Notes under the pieces: generated by a model | The model's database searches: none | The model's input: the letters and a program-made list of their open reading frames with translations, nothing else | What the model was told of the DNA's origin: nothing | Program-made: the position numbers and the translations under genes | Shown here: piece after piece, positions 44,766 through 53,882 of the stretch | How positions within the stretch are numbered: position 1 is the stretch's first letter | Layout of the letters: each line of letters starts with the position of its first letter | NCBI RefSeq assembly: GCF_027920545.1 | Contig: NZ_CP115859.1 | Location: 3,007,001 to 3,071,000, forward strand | DNA: 64,000 nt | Origin: Chryseobacterium camelliae | GTDB taxonomy: Bacteria; Bacteroidota; Bacteroidia; Flavobacteriales; Weeksellaceae | Direction of reading: 5' to 3'

Positions 44766-45467
44766 ATGAGAATAGCATTAGTTGGATATGGTAAAATGGG
44801 TAAAATTATTGATGAAATTGCTCAGAAAAGAGGTCATGAAGTCGTAGCCCGCCTAAAAGAAACTCCAACTGCTGAAAATCTTAATAATCCTGATGTTGTT
44901 ATTGAGTTTTCACTTCCCGAAGTGGCATTTGAAAACGTAAAAGCATGTCTTGAAAATAAAGTTCCTGTAATCTGCGGAACAACGGGCTGGCTGGAAAGAA
45001 GATCTGAAATCGAAAAAATATCGGTTGAAAATAATACAGCCTTTTTATATGGGTCAAACTTTAGTCTAGGAGTTAATTTATTCTTTGCTTTAAACGAGAA
45101 ACTAGCGGATTTAATGAAAAATGTAGATGAGTATTCATGTCAATTAGAGGAAATTCATCATATTCACAAAAAAGATGCACCAAGCGGAACTGCGATTTCT
45201 ATTGCGGAAGGTATTTTTAAACACAATTCAAAGTTTGATGCCTGGAAATTGGATGAAACAAAAGATAACCAATTGGGTATTTTTGCGATTCGTGAAGATG
45301 AGGTTCCGGGAACACACAGTGTTTTTTACAGAAGCGAAGTCGATGAAATTGAAATTAAGCATACTGCATTCAACAGAAATGGTTTTGCACTGGGAGCTGT
45401 AGTCGCTTCAGAATGGATTAAAGATAAAAAAGGAAATTTTGAAATGAAAGACGTTTTAGGTCTTTAA
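44766..45467 (+). CDS. dapB: 4-hydroxy-tetrahydrodipicolinate reductase
   Basis: A 233-residue enzyme of lysine and meso-diaminopimelate synthesis. NAD(P)-binding GYGKMGK is at residues 7-13. CGTTGW, the SNFSLGVNLFF segment and the catalytic EIHHIHKKDAPSGTA block (His and Lys of the DapB active site) are all present. It ends FNRNGFALGAVVASEWI, the usual C-terminal block. Slightly shorter than the E. coli form, as in other Bacteroidota. It lies between DUF5683 and lepB. Confidence 0.95.
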   Translation: MRIALVGYGKMGKIIDEIAQKRGHEVVARLKETPTAENLNNPDVVIEFSLPEVAFENVKACLENKVPVICGTTGWLERRSEIEKISVENNTAFLYGSNFSLGVNLFFALNEKLADLMKNVDEYSCQLEEIHHIHKKDAPSGTAISIAEGIFKHNSKFDAWKLDETKDNQLGIFAIREDEVPGTHSVFYRSEVDEIEIKHTAFNRNGFALGAVVASEWIKDKKGNFEMKDVLGL

Positions 45468-45580
45468 TTTTGTAACAAAATCCTTACATTGTAAACTAAT
45501 TAGTAGTACATGATCAATTGAATAAATTACCTCTTGCTCATTACAGATTACTTATATTATAGATTAGGCACAAGAATTTT

Positions 45581-47242
45581 ATGAATTACTTTTTAACGTA
45601 CACAGTTTATGTTCTCATCTTATCTGTATTGATGGGAATTTCTACTTGGAAGCTGTTTAAGAAAATGGGATATAATCCGCTGTTTGCTTTTATCCCTTTC
45701 TATAATTATTTCATTATTTTAAAAGAAACAAAGCATCCGAAATGGTGGGCGGTTTTATCCTATTTACCGATTGTAGGGCCTATTATGATGTCTGTTTTTC
45801 ATATTTACTTAATGAAGAAATTTGGGAAAAATCTTTTCCAGCATCAGCTTCTTACCGTAATTCTTCCGTTCATTTACATGGCAAGTGTAAATTACTCTAA
45901 AGATGCCGAAATAGAAGACGAAAGTGATAATGAGCTATTCTTAACGGATGAAGAAAAAAACACGAAGAAAAAAGATACTTTCATAGGTTCTATTACTTTT
46001 GCTGTTGTTTTCGCTACGATTATCCACGTTTTCGTTACACAGCCATTCGGGATTCCTACAGGATCAATGGAAAGAACATTGTTGGTAGGTGATTTCCTTT
46101 TCGTAAACAAATGGAGCTATGGATACAGACTTCCTATGCGTCCGGTTGCGATTCCTTTCTTACAGGGAACCATTATGGACACCGGAGAAAAAGGAAACCC
46201 TAAAGATGATCCTAAATCTTATGCAGAAGGCGTTAAATTGCCATATTCAAGAATTTTACAGTTTAATAAGCCACAAAGAAATGATGTGGTGGTATTCAAC
46301 TATCCTCAGGATTCCGTACACGTAGCAATTGACAGAAAAGATCCTTATGTAAAAAGATGTGTTGCTGTTGCAGGAGATACTTTTGAAATGAGAGGAGGAC
46401 GACTTTTTGTAAACGGGAAACCGGAAACCGTTTTGGGAGATCAGGAAGTTCAGCATGCTTATACGGTAAATACAGGATCTCAGCTAGATATTCCTTCCTT
46501 ATATAATACTTACGGATTTTTGCCTGTAAGAGAAATGCAGACTGAAAAAGGATTTTTATATGCATTCCAGGGATTAACAGATAAAACGGCTGCAGAAATA
46601 AAAGCGTTACCCAATGTGGTGAGTATGGAGGAGAGTATTTTCCCTAAAGATTCTGCTACGATTTCATATAAATTAAATGCGGATAAATCTGCTTATACAA
46701 AAAGCGTAGATACTACTCAATCTATTTTCCCGGTTAATAAACCTTGGAATCAGGATTGGTATGGTCCGGTAAGAATTCCTAAAAAAGGAGATGTTGTTGC
46801 TATCAATAAAGAATCTCTTCCAATGTATCAATGGATCATTTCTGAATACGAGCACAACAGTTTAGAAAACAAGAACGGAAAAATTTTTATTAACGGAAAA
46901 GAAACAAGCCAATATACCATCAAACAAGATTATTATATGATGGTTGGAGATAATAGGGATGCTTCTTTGGATGCCAGATTCTTTGGTTTCGTTCCTGAAG
47001 AAAATATTGTCGGAAAGCCGATGTTTACTTGGATGAGTCTTCAGGGAGCTTTCTCTGATGCAAGTTCAACTTATCAGGCTCCTAAAAAAATCCGTTGGGA
47101 AAGAATGTTTAAAGCAACCAACACAGGAGAAGCCAACAAAACTTCGTACTGGTGGGTGGCAGCGATGATTCTTATCTTGTTCTTCGGTTGGGAATATTTT
47201 GTAAAGTTATTCGGAAAGAAGAAAAAAGAAGAAGATTTATAA
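45581..47242 (+). CDS. lepB: signal peptidase I (extended Bacteroidota form)
   Basis: A 553-residue inner-membrane protease that removes signal peptides. Residues 1-105 hold about three hydrophobic helices, and another at 135-155 anchors the catalytic part. Box B is GIPTGSMERTLLVGD with nucleophile Ser162. Box C/D is DPYVKRCVAVAGD with base Lys258. Box E GDNRDASLDARFFGFV is near residue 450. About 150 residues separate the Lys from box E, longer than in E. coli but usual in this phylum. A C-terminal helix (WWVAAMILILFFGWEYF) follows. It has its own terminator at 47261. Confidence 0.94.
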   Translation: MNYFLTYTVYVLILSVLMGISTWKLFKKMGYNPLFAFIPFYNYFIILKETKHPKWWAVLSYLPIVGPIMMSVFHIYLMKKFGKNLFQHQLLTVILPFIYMASVNYSKDAEIEDESDNELFLTDEEKNTKKKDTFIGSITFAVVFATIIHVFVTQPFGIPTGSMERTLLVGDFLFVNKWSYGYRLPMRPVAIPFLQGTIMDTGEKGNPKDDPKSYAEGVKLPYSRILQFNKPQRNDVVVFNYPQDSVHVAIDRKDPYVKRCVAVAGDTFEMRGGRLFVNGKPETVLGDQEVQHAYTVNTGSQLDIPSLYNTYGFLPVREMQTEKGFLYAFQGLTDKTAAEIKALPNVVSMEESIFPKDSATISYKLNADKSAYTKSVDTTQSIFPVNKPWNQDWYGPVRIPKKGDVVAINKESLPMYQWIISEYEHNSLENKNGKIFINGKETSQYTIKQDYYMMVGDNRDASLDARFFGFVPEENIVGKPMFTWMSLQGAFSDASSTYQAPKKIRWERMFKATNTGEANKTSYWWVAAMILILFFGWEYFVKLFGKKKKEEDL

Positions 47243-47260
47243 TTAAATAAAATAAAAATA

Positions 47261-47293
47261 AAATGAAGTATTTGAAAAAATACTTCATTTTTG
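47261..47293 (+). terminator. lepB terminator
   Basis: Perfect 13-base stem AAATGAAGTATTT/AAATACTTCATTT with GAAA loop, then TTG. Confidence 0.85.
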
Positions 47294-47297
47294 CATT

Positions 47298-47921
47298 ATG
47301 AATATGACGAATGTATTATTACCGGTATTTTATTTACCACCTATTTCCTGGTTTTCAGTGTTCTTAAATCCTGAAAATCAAATTGTATTTGAGCAGTTTG
47401 AGAATTTTCCCAAACAGACGTATAGAAACAGAGCCAATATTTATGGAGCTAACGGGAAATTGTCGTTAATTATTCCAATCAATCATAACGGAAAGAGAGA
47501 ACTGAAAGATATTGAAATCTCTTACAGGGAGGATTGGAGGACCCTTCATTGGAAATCAATAAAAACAGCTTATCAGAGCTCTCCTTATTTCGAGTTTTAT
47601 GAAGATAAACTGAAGAAAATATTTGATCTGAAAGAAAAGAATCTTTTAGATTTCAACTTAAAAGCATTGGCTATTTTACAACAGATCCTGAAAACCGAAA
47701 AGGCACAGTCTTTGAATACAGAGTATATCAAAAATCCTGAAGAGGCTGATTTCAGAGAGAAATTCTCAGCGAAACTGCCATCAGAATTTGAAATGGATGA
47801 ATATTATCAGACATTCACAGATAAACTTGGTTTTATAAAGGATTTATCAATTTTAGACCTTATTTGTAACAAAGGACCTGAATCTTTGACTTATATAAGA
47901 AATATTAAACAATCATACTAA
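47298..47921 (+). CDS. WbqC family protein
   Basis: A 207-residue protein of the WbqC-like family. The start VLLPVFYLPPISWFSVFLNP is followed by the conserved PKQTYRNRANIYGANGKLSLIIPI and ISYREDWRTLHWKSIKTAYQSSPYF, which are the family's best-conserved blocks. Members occur in O-antigen clusters and also, as here, next to lepB in Bacteroidota. The biochemical role is unknown. The ATG at 47298 is used; one at 47304 is an alternative. The next gene begins 2 bases after its stop, so they are co-transcribed. Confidence 0.86.
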   Translation: MNMTNVLLPVFYLPPISWFSVFLNPENQIVFEQFENFPKQTYRNRANIYGANGKLSLIIPINHNGKRELKDIEISYREDWRTLHWKSIKTAYQSSPYFEFYEDKLKKIFDLKEKNLLDFNLKALAILQQILKTEKAQSLNTEYIKNPEEADFREKFSAKLPSEFEMDEYYQTFTDKLGFIKDLSILDLICNKGPESLTYIRNIKQSY

Positions 47922-47922
47922 A

Positions 47923-49599
47923 ATGAAAAAAATATTATTAGCTGCTGTTTTTTTAGCAGGTTTTAGTTTTACCTATGCTCAGGAAGCTAAAGGTAATGTA
48001 GATCCAAAAGAAGATAAAGATTTGATGACTTGGTATCATAAAGACTTTTCTTCTGCCAAAGTATATGGGGTAAATACAGAAAACGCATACAAATATTTAG
48101 AATCTAAAGGTCTGAAGCCTAAAACAGTATTGGTAGGTGTTTTAGACAGCGGTGTACAGGTAGATCACCCCGGATTGGTAAAAAATATCTGGTCAAACCC
48201 TAATGAAGTTCCGAATAACGGAAAAGATGACGACGGAAACGGATATGTAGATGATATTCACGGATGGAATTTCATTGGTGGTAAAAACGGCGATATCGAT
48301 ATCGACAACATGGAGGTAACAAGAGTGGTGGCGAAATACAAACCTGTTTTTGAAGGCGACGATTCTGCAAAAAACAAAGCAAACCAAGCTAAAATGCCGG
48401 AAGACTTTGCAATGTATATGAAAGCTAAAGATCTTTTCTCTAAGAAAAGTGTTGAAGCAAAGCAAGGTTTTCAGACATATTCTATGATTAACGAAGCAAT
48501 CCCTACCATGGTAAAATTACTCGGTGGAAAAAACGTTACTCCGGAAAATGTTGCAGCTATTAAAACAGCTGATCAAAAAGAGGCAATGGTTCTTCAGGTA
48601 CTGAAACAAGTAGCTGGAAGTCCGGAGTTTCAAGGAAAAACTCCTGTGGAATTTGAGAAAATAATGAAAGACCAGATGAAAGAAGCTCTTGATTATTTCG
48701 GTCCTCAGGCAAAACAATATGATCTGTCTTATGATCCGAGAAAAGAGATTGTAGGAGATAATTATGATGATTATTCTGAAAAAAATTACGGGAACAATCA
48801 CTATGAAGGTCCGGATGCAACGCACGGAACTCACGTTGCAGGTATTATCGCAGGGCTTCCGCAAGGAAAAGAAATTCAGTACGGAGTAGCTTCAAAAGTA
48901 GCTAAGATCATGTCGGTAAGAACTGTTCCAAACGGGGACGAAAGAGATAAAGACGTTGCAAATGCGATCAGATATGCAGTAGATAACGGAGCTAAAATTT
49001 TGAATATGAGCTTTGGTAAACCGGTTTCTCCGGGTAAAAGCGTAGTTTGGGATGCATTTAAATATGCTGAGGATAAAGGCGTTCTTTTAGTAAAAGCAGC
49101 TGGTAACGAAAACGAAGATGTTGCGGAACACTTAGCATACCCTACCAATTTTAAAAATGTTACAGATGAAAAACCATTTGTAAATAATGTTGTGGTAGTA
49201 GGGGCAAGTACCAATAAAAATGATGCTTTAAGAGCCGGTTTCTCTAACTATAACAAAAAAATGGTAAATGTTTTTGCTCCGGGTGACGAGATTTATTCTA
49301 CAATTCCTCATAATGAGTATAAATACTTGCAGGGGACTTCGATGGCTTCCCCGGTTGTTGCAGGTGCAGCAGCAGTGTTATTAGCATATATGCCAAACCT
49401 TACTCCGGTTCAGATTATTGAATCTTTAGTGAAATCAAGCAATTCAAATACTACGAATGAATTCGGGAATTTCTCTCAGGCAGGGGGTGTAATTGACGTG
49501 AAAAAAGCAGCAGAATATGCTTATGCCAATTTTTATAACGGAAAATCGATCACTGTAAAAAAGGCTACGAAATCTGTAAAAAAGACTGTTAAAAAATAA
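47923..49599 (+). CDS. secreted S8 family serine protease (subtilase)
   Basis: A 558-residue exported protease with signal peptide MKKILLAAVFLAGFSFTYAQ. The subtilisin triad is Asp75 (GVLDSGVQVDHPG), His301 (ATHGTHVAGIIAG) and Ser473 (GTSMASPVVAGAAA), with oxyanion Asn395 (AAGNE). About 225 residues separate Asp and His, with a long insert (about 125-290) typical of Bacteroidota members. There is no T9SS sorting domain; the tail is Lys/Val-rich (VKKATKSVKKTVKK). It is probably periplasmic. It shares a transcript with the WbqC gene 2 bases upstream. Confidence 0.92.
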   Translation: MKKILLAAVFLAGFSFTYAQEAKGNVDPKEDKDLMTWYHKDFSSAKVYGVNTENAYKYLESKGLKPKTVLVGVLDSGVQVDHPGLVKNIWSNPNEVPNNGKDDDGNGYVDDIHGWNFIGGKNGDIDIDNMEVTRVVAKYKPVFEGDDSAKNKANQAKMPEDFAMYMKAKDLFSKKSVEAKQGFQTYSMINEAIPTMVKLLGGKNVTPENVAAIKTADQKEAMVLQVLKQVAGSPEFQGKTPVEFEKIMKDQMKEALDYFGPQAKQYDLSYDPRKEIVGDNYDDYSEKNYGNNHYEGPDATHGTHVAGIIAGLPQGKEIQYGVASKVAKIMSVRTVPNGDERDKDVANAIRYAVDNGAKILNMSFGKPVSPGKSVVWDAFKYAEDKGVLLVKAAGNENEDVAEHLAYPTNFKNVTDEKPFVNNVVVVGASTNKNDALRAGFSNYNKKMVNVFAPGDEIYSTIPHNEYKYLQGTSMASPVVAGAAAVLLAYMPNLTPVQIIESLVKSSNSNTTNEFGNFSQAGGVIDVKKAAEYAYANFYNGKSITVKKATKSVKKTVKK

Positions 49600-49631
49600 T
49601 TTTTCTTAGTATTTTTAACATTTGTAGATAT

Positions 49632-49659
49632 AAAGTCCGAAATTTTCGGACTTTTTTTA
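49632..49659 (+). terminator. terminator after the subtilase gene
   Basis: AAAGTCCGAAA/TTTCGGACTTT hairpin followed by a run of T. Confidence 0.85.
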
Positions 49660-49723
49660 TTTTTATTTATCATTTTGGCACGGTTTTTTGTAACTTTATT
49701 GTAATAAAATAATAAACAACAAA

Positions 49724-50215
49724 ATGAAAAAGTTACTACTTGCAGGGATGTTAGGAACATCACTTTTTGCAGTGTCTTGTTCCTCGGTAAACAACGCAAA
49801 AACATCACAAAACCAAAGATCAGAATTCCTTAAAATGAAAGGTGACTGGCAAATCGTAAGCATCGACTACGATAAGCAGTTTAAGATTAAACCTTTCGAT
49901 GAAGGAGCGGATGCACAATGCTTTGTCGGAAGCCACTGGAGATTAATTCCAAACAATTGGACGGGAGCTTATACTTTAAATGGCGGAGGATCTTGCCCGG
50001 CAATTACACAACCCATTAAAATTGATGTGAAAAGCGGCAATACTTTTGAGTTTAAGAAAATAGCTGAAGGAACAAAAGCAAAGCAAAATACAGCAGGTTA
50101 TGTTTTAACGCTGATGAACCAGACTACAGATCAATTCTCATTGGAGCAAAACATTCCTTTTGACGGAGAAAATGTAAGGGTTGTTTACAACTTTCAGAGA
50201 ACAGGAATGAAATAA
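49724..50215 (+). CDS. lipocalin-like lipoprotein
   Basis: A 163-residue lipoprotein with signal MKKLLLAGMLGTSLFAVSC (lipobox Cys19). The mature part has the lipocalin-like opening LKMKGDWQIVSIDYDK and a beta-rich body with SHWRLIPNNWTGAYTLNGGG. It ends RVVYNFQRTG, resembling small Bacteroidota lipocalin-family lipoproteins. It may bind a small hydrophobic ligand or be structural; not known. It is 23 bases before the OmpA-family gene, so the two are probably co-transcribed in the envelope regulon. Confidence 0.75.
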   Translation: MKKLLLAGMLGTSLFAVSCSSVNNAKTSQNQRSEFLKMKGDWQIVSIDYDKQFKIKPFDEGADAQCFVGSHWRLIPNNWTGAYTLNGGGSCPAITQPIKIDVKSGNTFEFKKIAEGTKAKQNTAGYVLTLMNQTTDQFSLEQNIPFDGENVRVVYNFQRTGMK

Positions 50216-50238
50216 GAGTTTAACTTAAATATAAAAAA

Positions 50239-50928
50239 ATGAAATTTACAAAAACATATATCGGAGCCCTTTTCTTGTCATCAGCCTTATTGCTTACAAG
50301 TTGTGAAGCTGTGCAAAATTCTAACCACCAGCAAAGAGGTACAGCAGTAGGTGCCGCATCCGGAGCAATTATTGGAGGTATTTTAGGAAATAATGTCGGA
50401 AAAGGTAAAAATGCAGCATTAGGAGCTGTCTTAGGAGGGGTAATTGGAGGTGTTGCCGGTAACGTTATCGGTAGTAAAATGGATAAACAGGCTAGAGAAA
50501 TTAAAGAAACTTTACCTGGAGCCCAAGTAGAAAGAGTAGGAGACGGTATCAAAATTACATTGAACGAAAGTATTGTAAACTTTGATTTCGATTCTTCAAA
50601 CTTAAAAGCAGCATCCATTACGAATTTGGATAAACTAGCTCAGGTTTTGATTAACAATCCTGATACAAATATTAATATTTATGGTCACACAGACAGTAAA
50701 GGTGCTGATGACTATAATATGAAGCTTTCTGAAAGAAGAGCTAACGCTGTAAAATCATATTTATCTGGTAAAGGTATAGCTTCCAGCAGACTATTTGCTT
50801 TAGGTGAAGGTGAAAGCATGCCGGTTGCATCTAACGATACCGAAGAGGGTAGAGCTAAAAACCGTAGAGTGGAATTTGCAATCACTGCAAATGAAAAAAT
50901 GATTAACGATGCTCAACAAGGGCAATAG
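50239..50928 (+). CDS. OmpA-family lipoprotein with glycine zipper
   Basis: A 229-residue envelope protein. Lipobox LLTSC is near residue 22. A Gly-zipper region (about residues 35-82, AVGAASGAIIGGILGNNVGK and ALGAVLGGVIGGVAG) is likely to associate with the membrane. The C-terminal OmpA domain (about 110-220) has INIYGHTDSKGADDYNMKLS, then ERRANAVKSYL and GRAKNRRVEF, the peptidoglycan-binding signature with conserved Asp and Arg. It would tether the outer membrane to the cell wall. It ends at a clean terminator and follows the lipocalin-like gene closely. Confidence 0.92.
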   Translation: MKFTKTYIGALFLSSALLLTSCEAVQNSNHQQRGTAVGAASGAIIGGILGNNVGKGKNAALGAVLGGVIGGVAGNVIGSKMDKQAREIKETLPGAQVERVGDGIKITLNESIVNFDFDSSNLKAASITNLDKLAQVLINNPDTNINIYGHTDSKGADDYNMKLSERRANAVKSYLSGKGIASSRLFALGEGESMPVASNDTEEGRAKNRRVEFAITANEKMINDAQQGQ

Positions 50929-50961
50929 TTAAAAAATTAAGACATAAATATTGTTTTAAAG

Positions 50962-50984
50962 AAACCGCTTCTGCGGTTTTTTTG
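50962..50984 (+). terminator. terminator after the OmpA-family gene
   Basis: AAACCGC/GCGGTTT stem, TTCT loop, followed by TTTTG. Confidence 0.88.
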
Positions 50985-51014
50985 TATTTTTATACCAATC
51001 AATTCTGAAATTTT

Positions 51015-51022
51015 TATTTTTG
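51015..51022 (+). promoter_or_regulatory. -7 promoter box of the UbiA-type gene
   Basis: TATTTTTG, 17 bases before the ATG. A TTTG lies about 30 bases further upstream, a longer spacing than usual. Confidence 0.4.
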
Positions 51023-51039
51023 TAACTGAAACAGCATAA

Positions 51040-51927
51040 ATGAAGAAATATTTTAAGCTACTTCGAGTAGAGCAATGGGTAAAAAACCTGTTTGTATTTG
51101 TTCCCCTCTTTTTTTCGGGCAATATCACAAATATAGATTTACTTACTAAAAGTATTTTTGCGTTTATCATTTTTTCTTTGGCTGCCAGTTCAGTTTATAT
51201 TCTGAACGACTATAATGATATTGAAGCTGATAAAAAACATCCTGAAAAGAGAAGACGTCCGTTAGCAAGCGGTGCAATTTCTAAAGCAAAAGCAGTAGGG
51301 ATTTTGACAGGATTACTTATTACGGATATAGCGCTGGTTTTTGCTGCACAATTTTATTTTCATCAGTTTCTATGGAAGTTTGCCATAATTGTTGCTGGTT
51401 ATTTTGTGATGAATCTGGCCTATACTTTTAAGCTGAAACATGTTCCTATTGTAGATATCTTTATTATTGCCATTGGTTTTGTCTTGAGGGTTTTAGCAGG
51501 AGGATATATTACAGGAATCAGTATTTCTCAGTGGGCGATATTGCTGACATTTGTTTTAGCATTGGTCTTGGCAATCGGTAAAAGAAGAGGAGAACTTATT
51601 AATGCGCAGGTTTCCGGGAAAACCAGAAGATCTTTGGATGGCTATAATGTTCAGTTTGCAGATATTGCGCTATCCATTTCCGTGGCATTGGCTATTGTTT
51701 GTTATCTTATGTTTACATTATCCCCGGAAATTCAGGCAAGACTGCATTCTGCGGTGTTTTATACCGTAATATTCGTTGTATTTGCTTTCTTAAGATATCT
51801 GCAGCAGACTTTGGTATACAACAGAACAGAATCGCCTACAAAAATTGTATACAGAGACAGATACATACAGATAACTCTGATATTGTGGGTAGCAGCATTT
51901 TTAATTTTAATTTATTTTAAAAAATGA
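51040..51927 (+). CDS. UbiA-family decaprenyl-phosphate phosphoribosyltransferase-like protein
   Basis: A 295-residue integral membrane prenyltransferase with about eight helices. It opens LRVEQWVKNLFVFVPLFFSG and has the first Asp-rich motif NDYNDIEADKKHPEKRRRP (NDxxDxxxD) near residue 59. These features are shared with the mycobacterial enzyme that joins PRPP to decaprenyl phosphate, and differ from menaquinone or haem UbiA proteins. The conserved GKRRGE block (about 182-187) is also seen. It leads a cluster with DprE1-like, DprE2-like and phosphatase genes, which strongly supports a polyprenyl-phosphoribose role. The acceptor lipid length is unknown. Confidence 0.85.
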   Translation: MKKYFKLLRVEQWVKNLFVFVPLFFSGNITNIDLLTKSIFAFIIFSLAASSVYILNDYNDIEADKKHPEKRRRPLASGAISKAKAVGILTGLLITDIALVFAAQFYFHQFLWKFAIIVAGYFVMNLAYTFKLKHVPIVDIFIIAIGFVLRVLAGGYITGISISQWAILLTFVLALVLAIGKRRGELINAQVSGKTRRSLDGYNVQFADIALSISVALAIVCYLMFTLSPEIQARLHSAVFYTVIFVVFAFLRYLQQTLVYNRTESPTKIVYRDRYIQITLILWVAAFLILIYFKK

Positions 51928-52003
51928 GAACGCTATCATTACAATCACAAATCGTAATGAAAATAGTGATTGCATCTGACCTTAAAAAAATAAATCATTA
52001 CAG

Positions 52004-53317
52004 ATGAAACCGAATTTCGTACAAAAGGTTACCAACTGGGGAAATTTTCCCGTAGTGGAAAAAGAGATGAAATCTGAAGATAGCTTTAAGAAAATCAAAG
52101 ACTTTGTCCTTACCCATAATGAAGTAATCGCGAGAGGAAACGGAAGATGTTATGGAGATGCGTCATTAGGTGAAAACATTTTCTCGACCAAAAAGCTCAA
52201 TAAATTTATCAGTTTTGATCGCCTAAACGGAATCATTGAATGTGAATCCGGAGTCTTACTTTCAGAAGTGTTGGAAATTTCGGTTCCGCAGGGATATTTT
52301 CTGTATGTGACTCCCGGAACGAAGTTCGTTTCTGTAGGTGGTGCAATTGCCTCTGATGTTCATGGGAAAAACCATCATGCAGAAGGCTGTTTTTCAGAAT
52401 ATGTGATTGAGTTTAAATTAATGATCGAAAATGGAGAAATCATTAATTGCTCCAGAGAAGAAAATGCTGAAAAATTTTGGGCGACCATAGGAGGAATGGG
52501 ACTTACAGGAATCATTCTTTCTGCAAAATTTAAACTTAAAAATATCGAATCGGCTTATATTCGTCAGGAAAGCATTAAAGCGGAAAATCTGGACGAAATC
52601 TTCAAATTATTTGAAGAAAGTGAAAGCTGGACGTATAATGTAGCTTGGATAGATTGTCTTCAGACAGGAAAACATATAGGAAAAAGTATTTTAATGAGAG
52701 GGGAGCATGCATTTCAGCATGAGCTTCCTCAACATTTAAAGGAGAAACCTTTGAGATTAAAGAAAAAATTCGAACCGGCTGTTCCTTTTTACTTCCCTGG
52801 GTTTATTTTAAACAAGCTGACCGTAAAGATTTTTAATCTGCTGTATTTTAAAAAACAGACGAAAAAAGAAGTTAAAAGTATTGTTGATTATGAAACATTC
52901 TTTTATCCTCTGGATGTGGTGAACGATTGGAACAAAATTTATGGTAAATCCGGTTTTATCCAGTATCAGATGGTGATTCCTAAAGAAAAAGGAAAAGAAG
53001 GAATGAAAAAAATCCTGGAAACCATTGCAGGAAGCGGAAACGGTTCTTTTCTGGCTGTTTTGAAGCTTTTCGGAAAAAATAATCCGGAAGCTTATAATTC
53101 TTTTCCGATGGAAGGATATACGTTGGCGCTGGATTTCAGAGTGAATTCAAAATTGAAAACGTTGATTGGGCAATTGGATAATATTGTTCAGGAATATGGA
53201 GGCAGAATTTATCTTACCAAAGACAGTATGAGCAAATCATCGCTTACCAACTATCTTAAAAATATTCAGAACTCAAAATTTGTGTCTTTGCAGCATAAGA
53301 GGATTATTAAAGGTTAA
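52004..53317 (+). CDS. FAD-binding oxidase, DprE1-like
   Basis: A 437-residue flavoprotein of the VAO/ALO fold. The FAD-binding ARGNGRCYGDASLGENI and VSVGGAIASDVHGKNHHAEG match decaprenylphosphoryl-ribose 2'-oxidase. The C-terminal block GSFLAVLKLFGKNNP, then SFPMEGYTLALDFRV aligns with the mycobacterial active site. The Cys that reacts with benzothiazinones is replaced here by Ala (TLALDF in place of NVCVDF). It is 76 bases after the UbiA-type gene. The partner SDR gene would follow directly but is separated by the GxxExxY unit, which begins at the stop codon of this gene. Confidence 0.87.
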   Translation: MKPNFVQKVTNWGNFPVVEKEMKSEDSFKKIKDFVLTHNEVIARGNGRCYGDASLGENIFSTKKLNKFISFDRLNGIIECESGVLLSEVLEISVPQGYFLYVTPGTKFVSVGGAIASDVHGKNHHAEGCFSEYVIEFKLMIENGEIINCSREENAEKFWATIGGMGLTGIILSAKFKLKNIESAYIRQESIKAENLDEIFKLFEESESWTYNVAWIDCLQTGKHIGKSILMRGEHAFQHELPQHLKEKPLRLKKKFEPAVPFYFPGFILNKLTVKIFNLLYFKKQTKKEVKSIVDYETFFYPLDVVNDWNKIYGKSGFIQYQMVIPKEKGKEGMKKILETIAGSGNGSFLAVLKLFGKNNPEAYNSFPMEGYTLALDFRVNSKLKTLIGQLDNIVQEYGGRIYLTKDSMSKSSLTNYLKNIQNSKFVSLQHKRIIKG

Positions 53318-53865
53318 ACGCAAGGAATGCAAAGGTTTTTATTAATAAAAATAATATTTCAGTTTCGCTAAGACGTTTCACTCATCAAAGGAAAAATAAA
53401 TAAAATGACAGAAAACGAAATTTCTAAAATTATTTTTGAAGCGGGTTTGAAAATACATAGAAAATTAGGGACTGGACTTTATGAAAGGGTTTATGAAGAG
53501 TGTTTGGCTTATGAACTTAAAAATACAGGATTAAATTTTGAAAGACAAAAAAGTTTGCCAATACGATATGAAAACCTGTTTGTTAATGACGCATTTAGGG
53601 TTGATTTATTAATTGAAGAGAAAGTAATTGTAGAATTAAAGGCCTCTACTGAAAAAGAAAGCCCCTTTCACGAAGCACAATTGCTCAATTATTTAAGATT
53701 AGGGAATTATAAATTAGGAATGCTGCTTAATTTTAACTTACCACTTTTTAAAAATGGAGTAAAAAGAATTGTAAATGGATTATAACAATCACTTTGATGA
53801 GTGAAGCGCCTTTGCGTTACTTTATTTGGAAGTGAATAAGAAAATATTGCGAACTTTGCGTTAAT
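53315..53865. mobile_element. GxxExxY unit: small gene bounded by imperfect inverted repeats
   Basis: The 126-codon GxxExxY gene is enclosed by inner inverted repeats at 53362-53390 and 53792-53820 (24 of 29 positions pair; core TTCACTCATCAAAG/CTTTGATGAGTGAA is exact). Outer, weaker repeats begin AAACGCAAGGAATGCAAAGG on the left and end GCGAACTTTGCGTTAA on the right. The unit splits an otherwise tight biosynthetic operon, starting at the dprE1-like stop codon. No transposase is present. This suggests a non-autonomous mobile element or a unit moved in trans. Confidence 0.55.
53405..53785 (+). CDS. GxxExxY protein
   Basis: A 126-residue protein of the GxxExxY family (TIGR04256 type). It carries the naming motif GTGLYERVYEECLAYEL near residues 23-39. 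Then come FERQKSLPIRYEN, the RVDLLIEEKVIVELKA block and AQLLNYLRLGNYKLGMLLNFN. The acidic and basic pattern (Glu in YERVYE, Asp-Leu, Glu-Leu-Lys) resembles a PD-(D/E)xK nuclease core, which is inference. Members are often repeated within a genome and inserted near other genes. Here it sits inside inverted repeats between two genes of one pathway. Confidence 0.88.
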   Translation: MTENEISKIIFEAGLKIHRKLGTGLYERVYEECLAYELKNTGLNFERQKSLPIRYENLFVNDAFRVDLLIEEKVIVELKASTEKESPFHEAQLLNYLRLGNYKLGMLLNFNLPLFKNGVKRIVNGL

Positions 53866-53882
53866 AGGATTAAAAATAAATA

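Noticed and set aside
53362..53820. Inverted repeats considered as ends of a classical insertion sequence
   Set aside because: No transposase is encoded and no target duplication was seen; the unit is reported as a GxxExxY unit instead.
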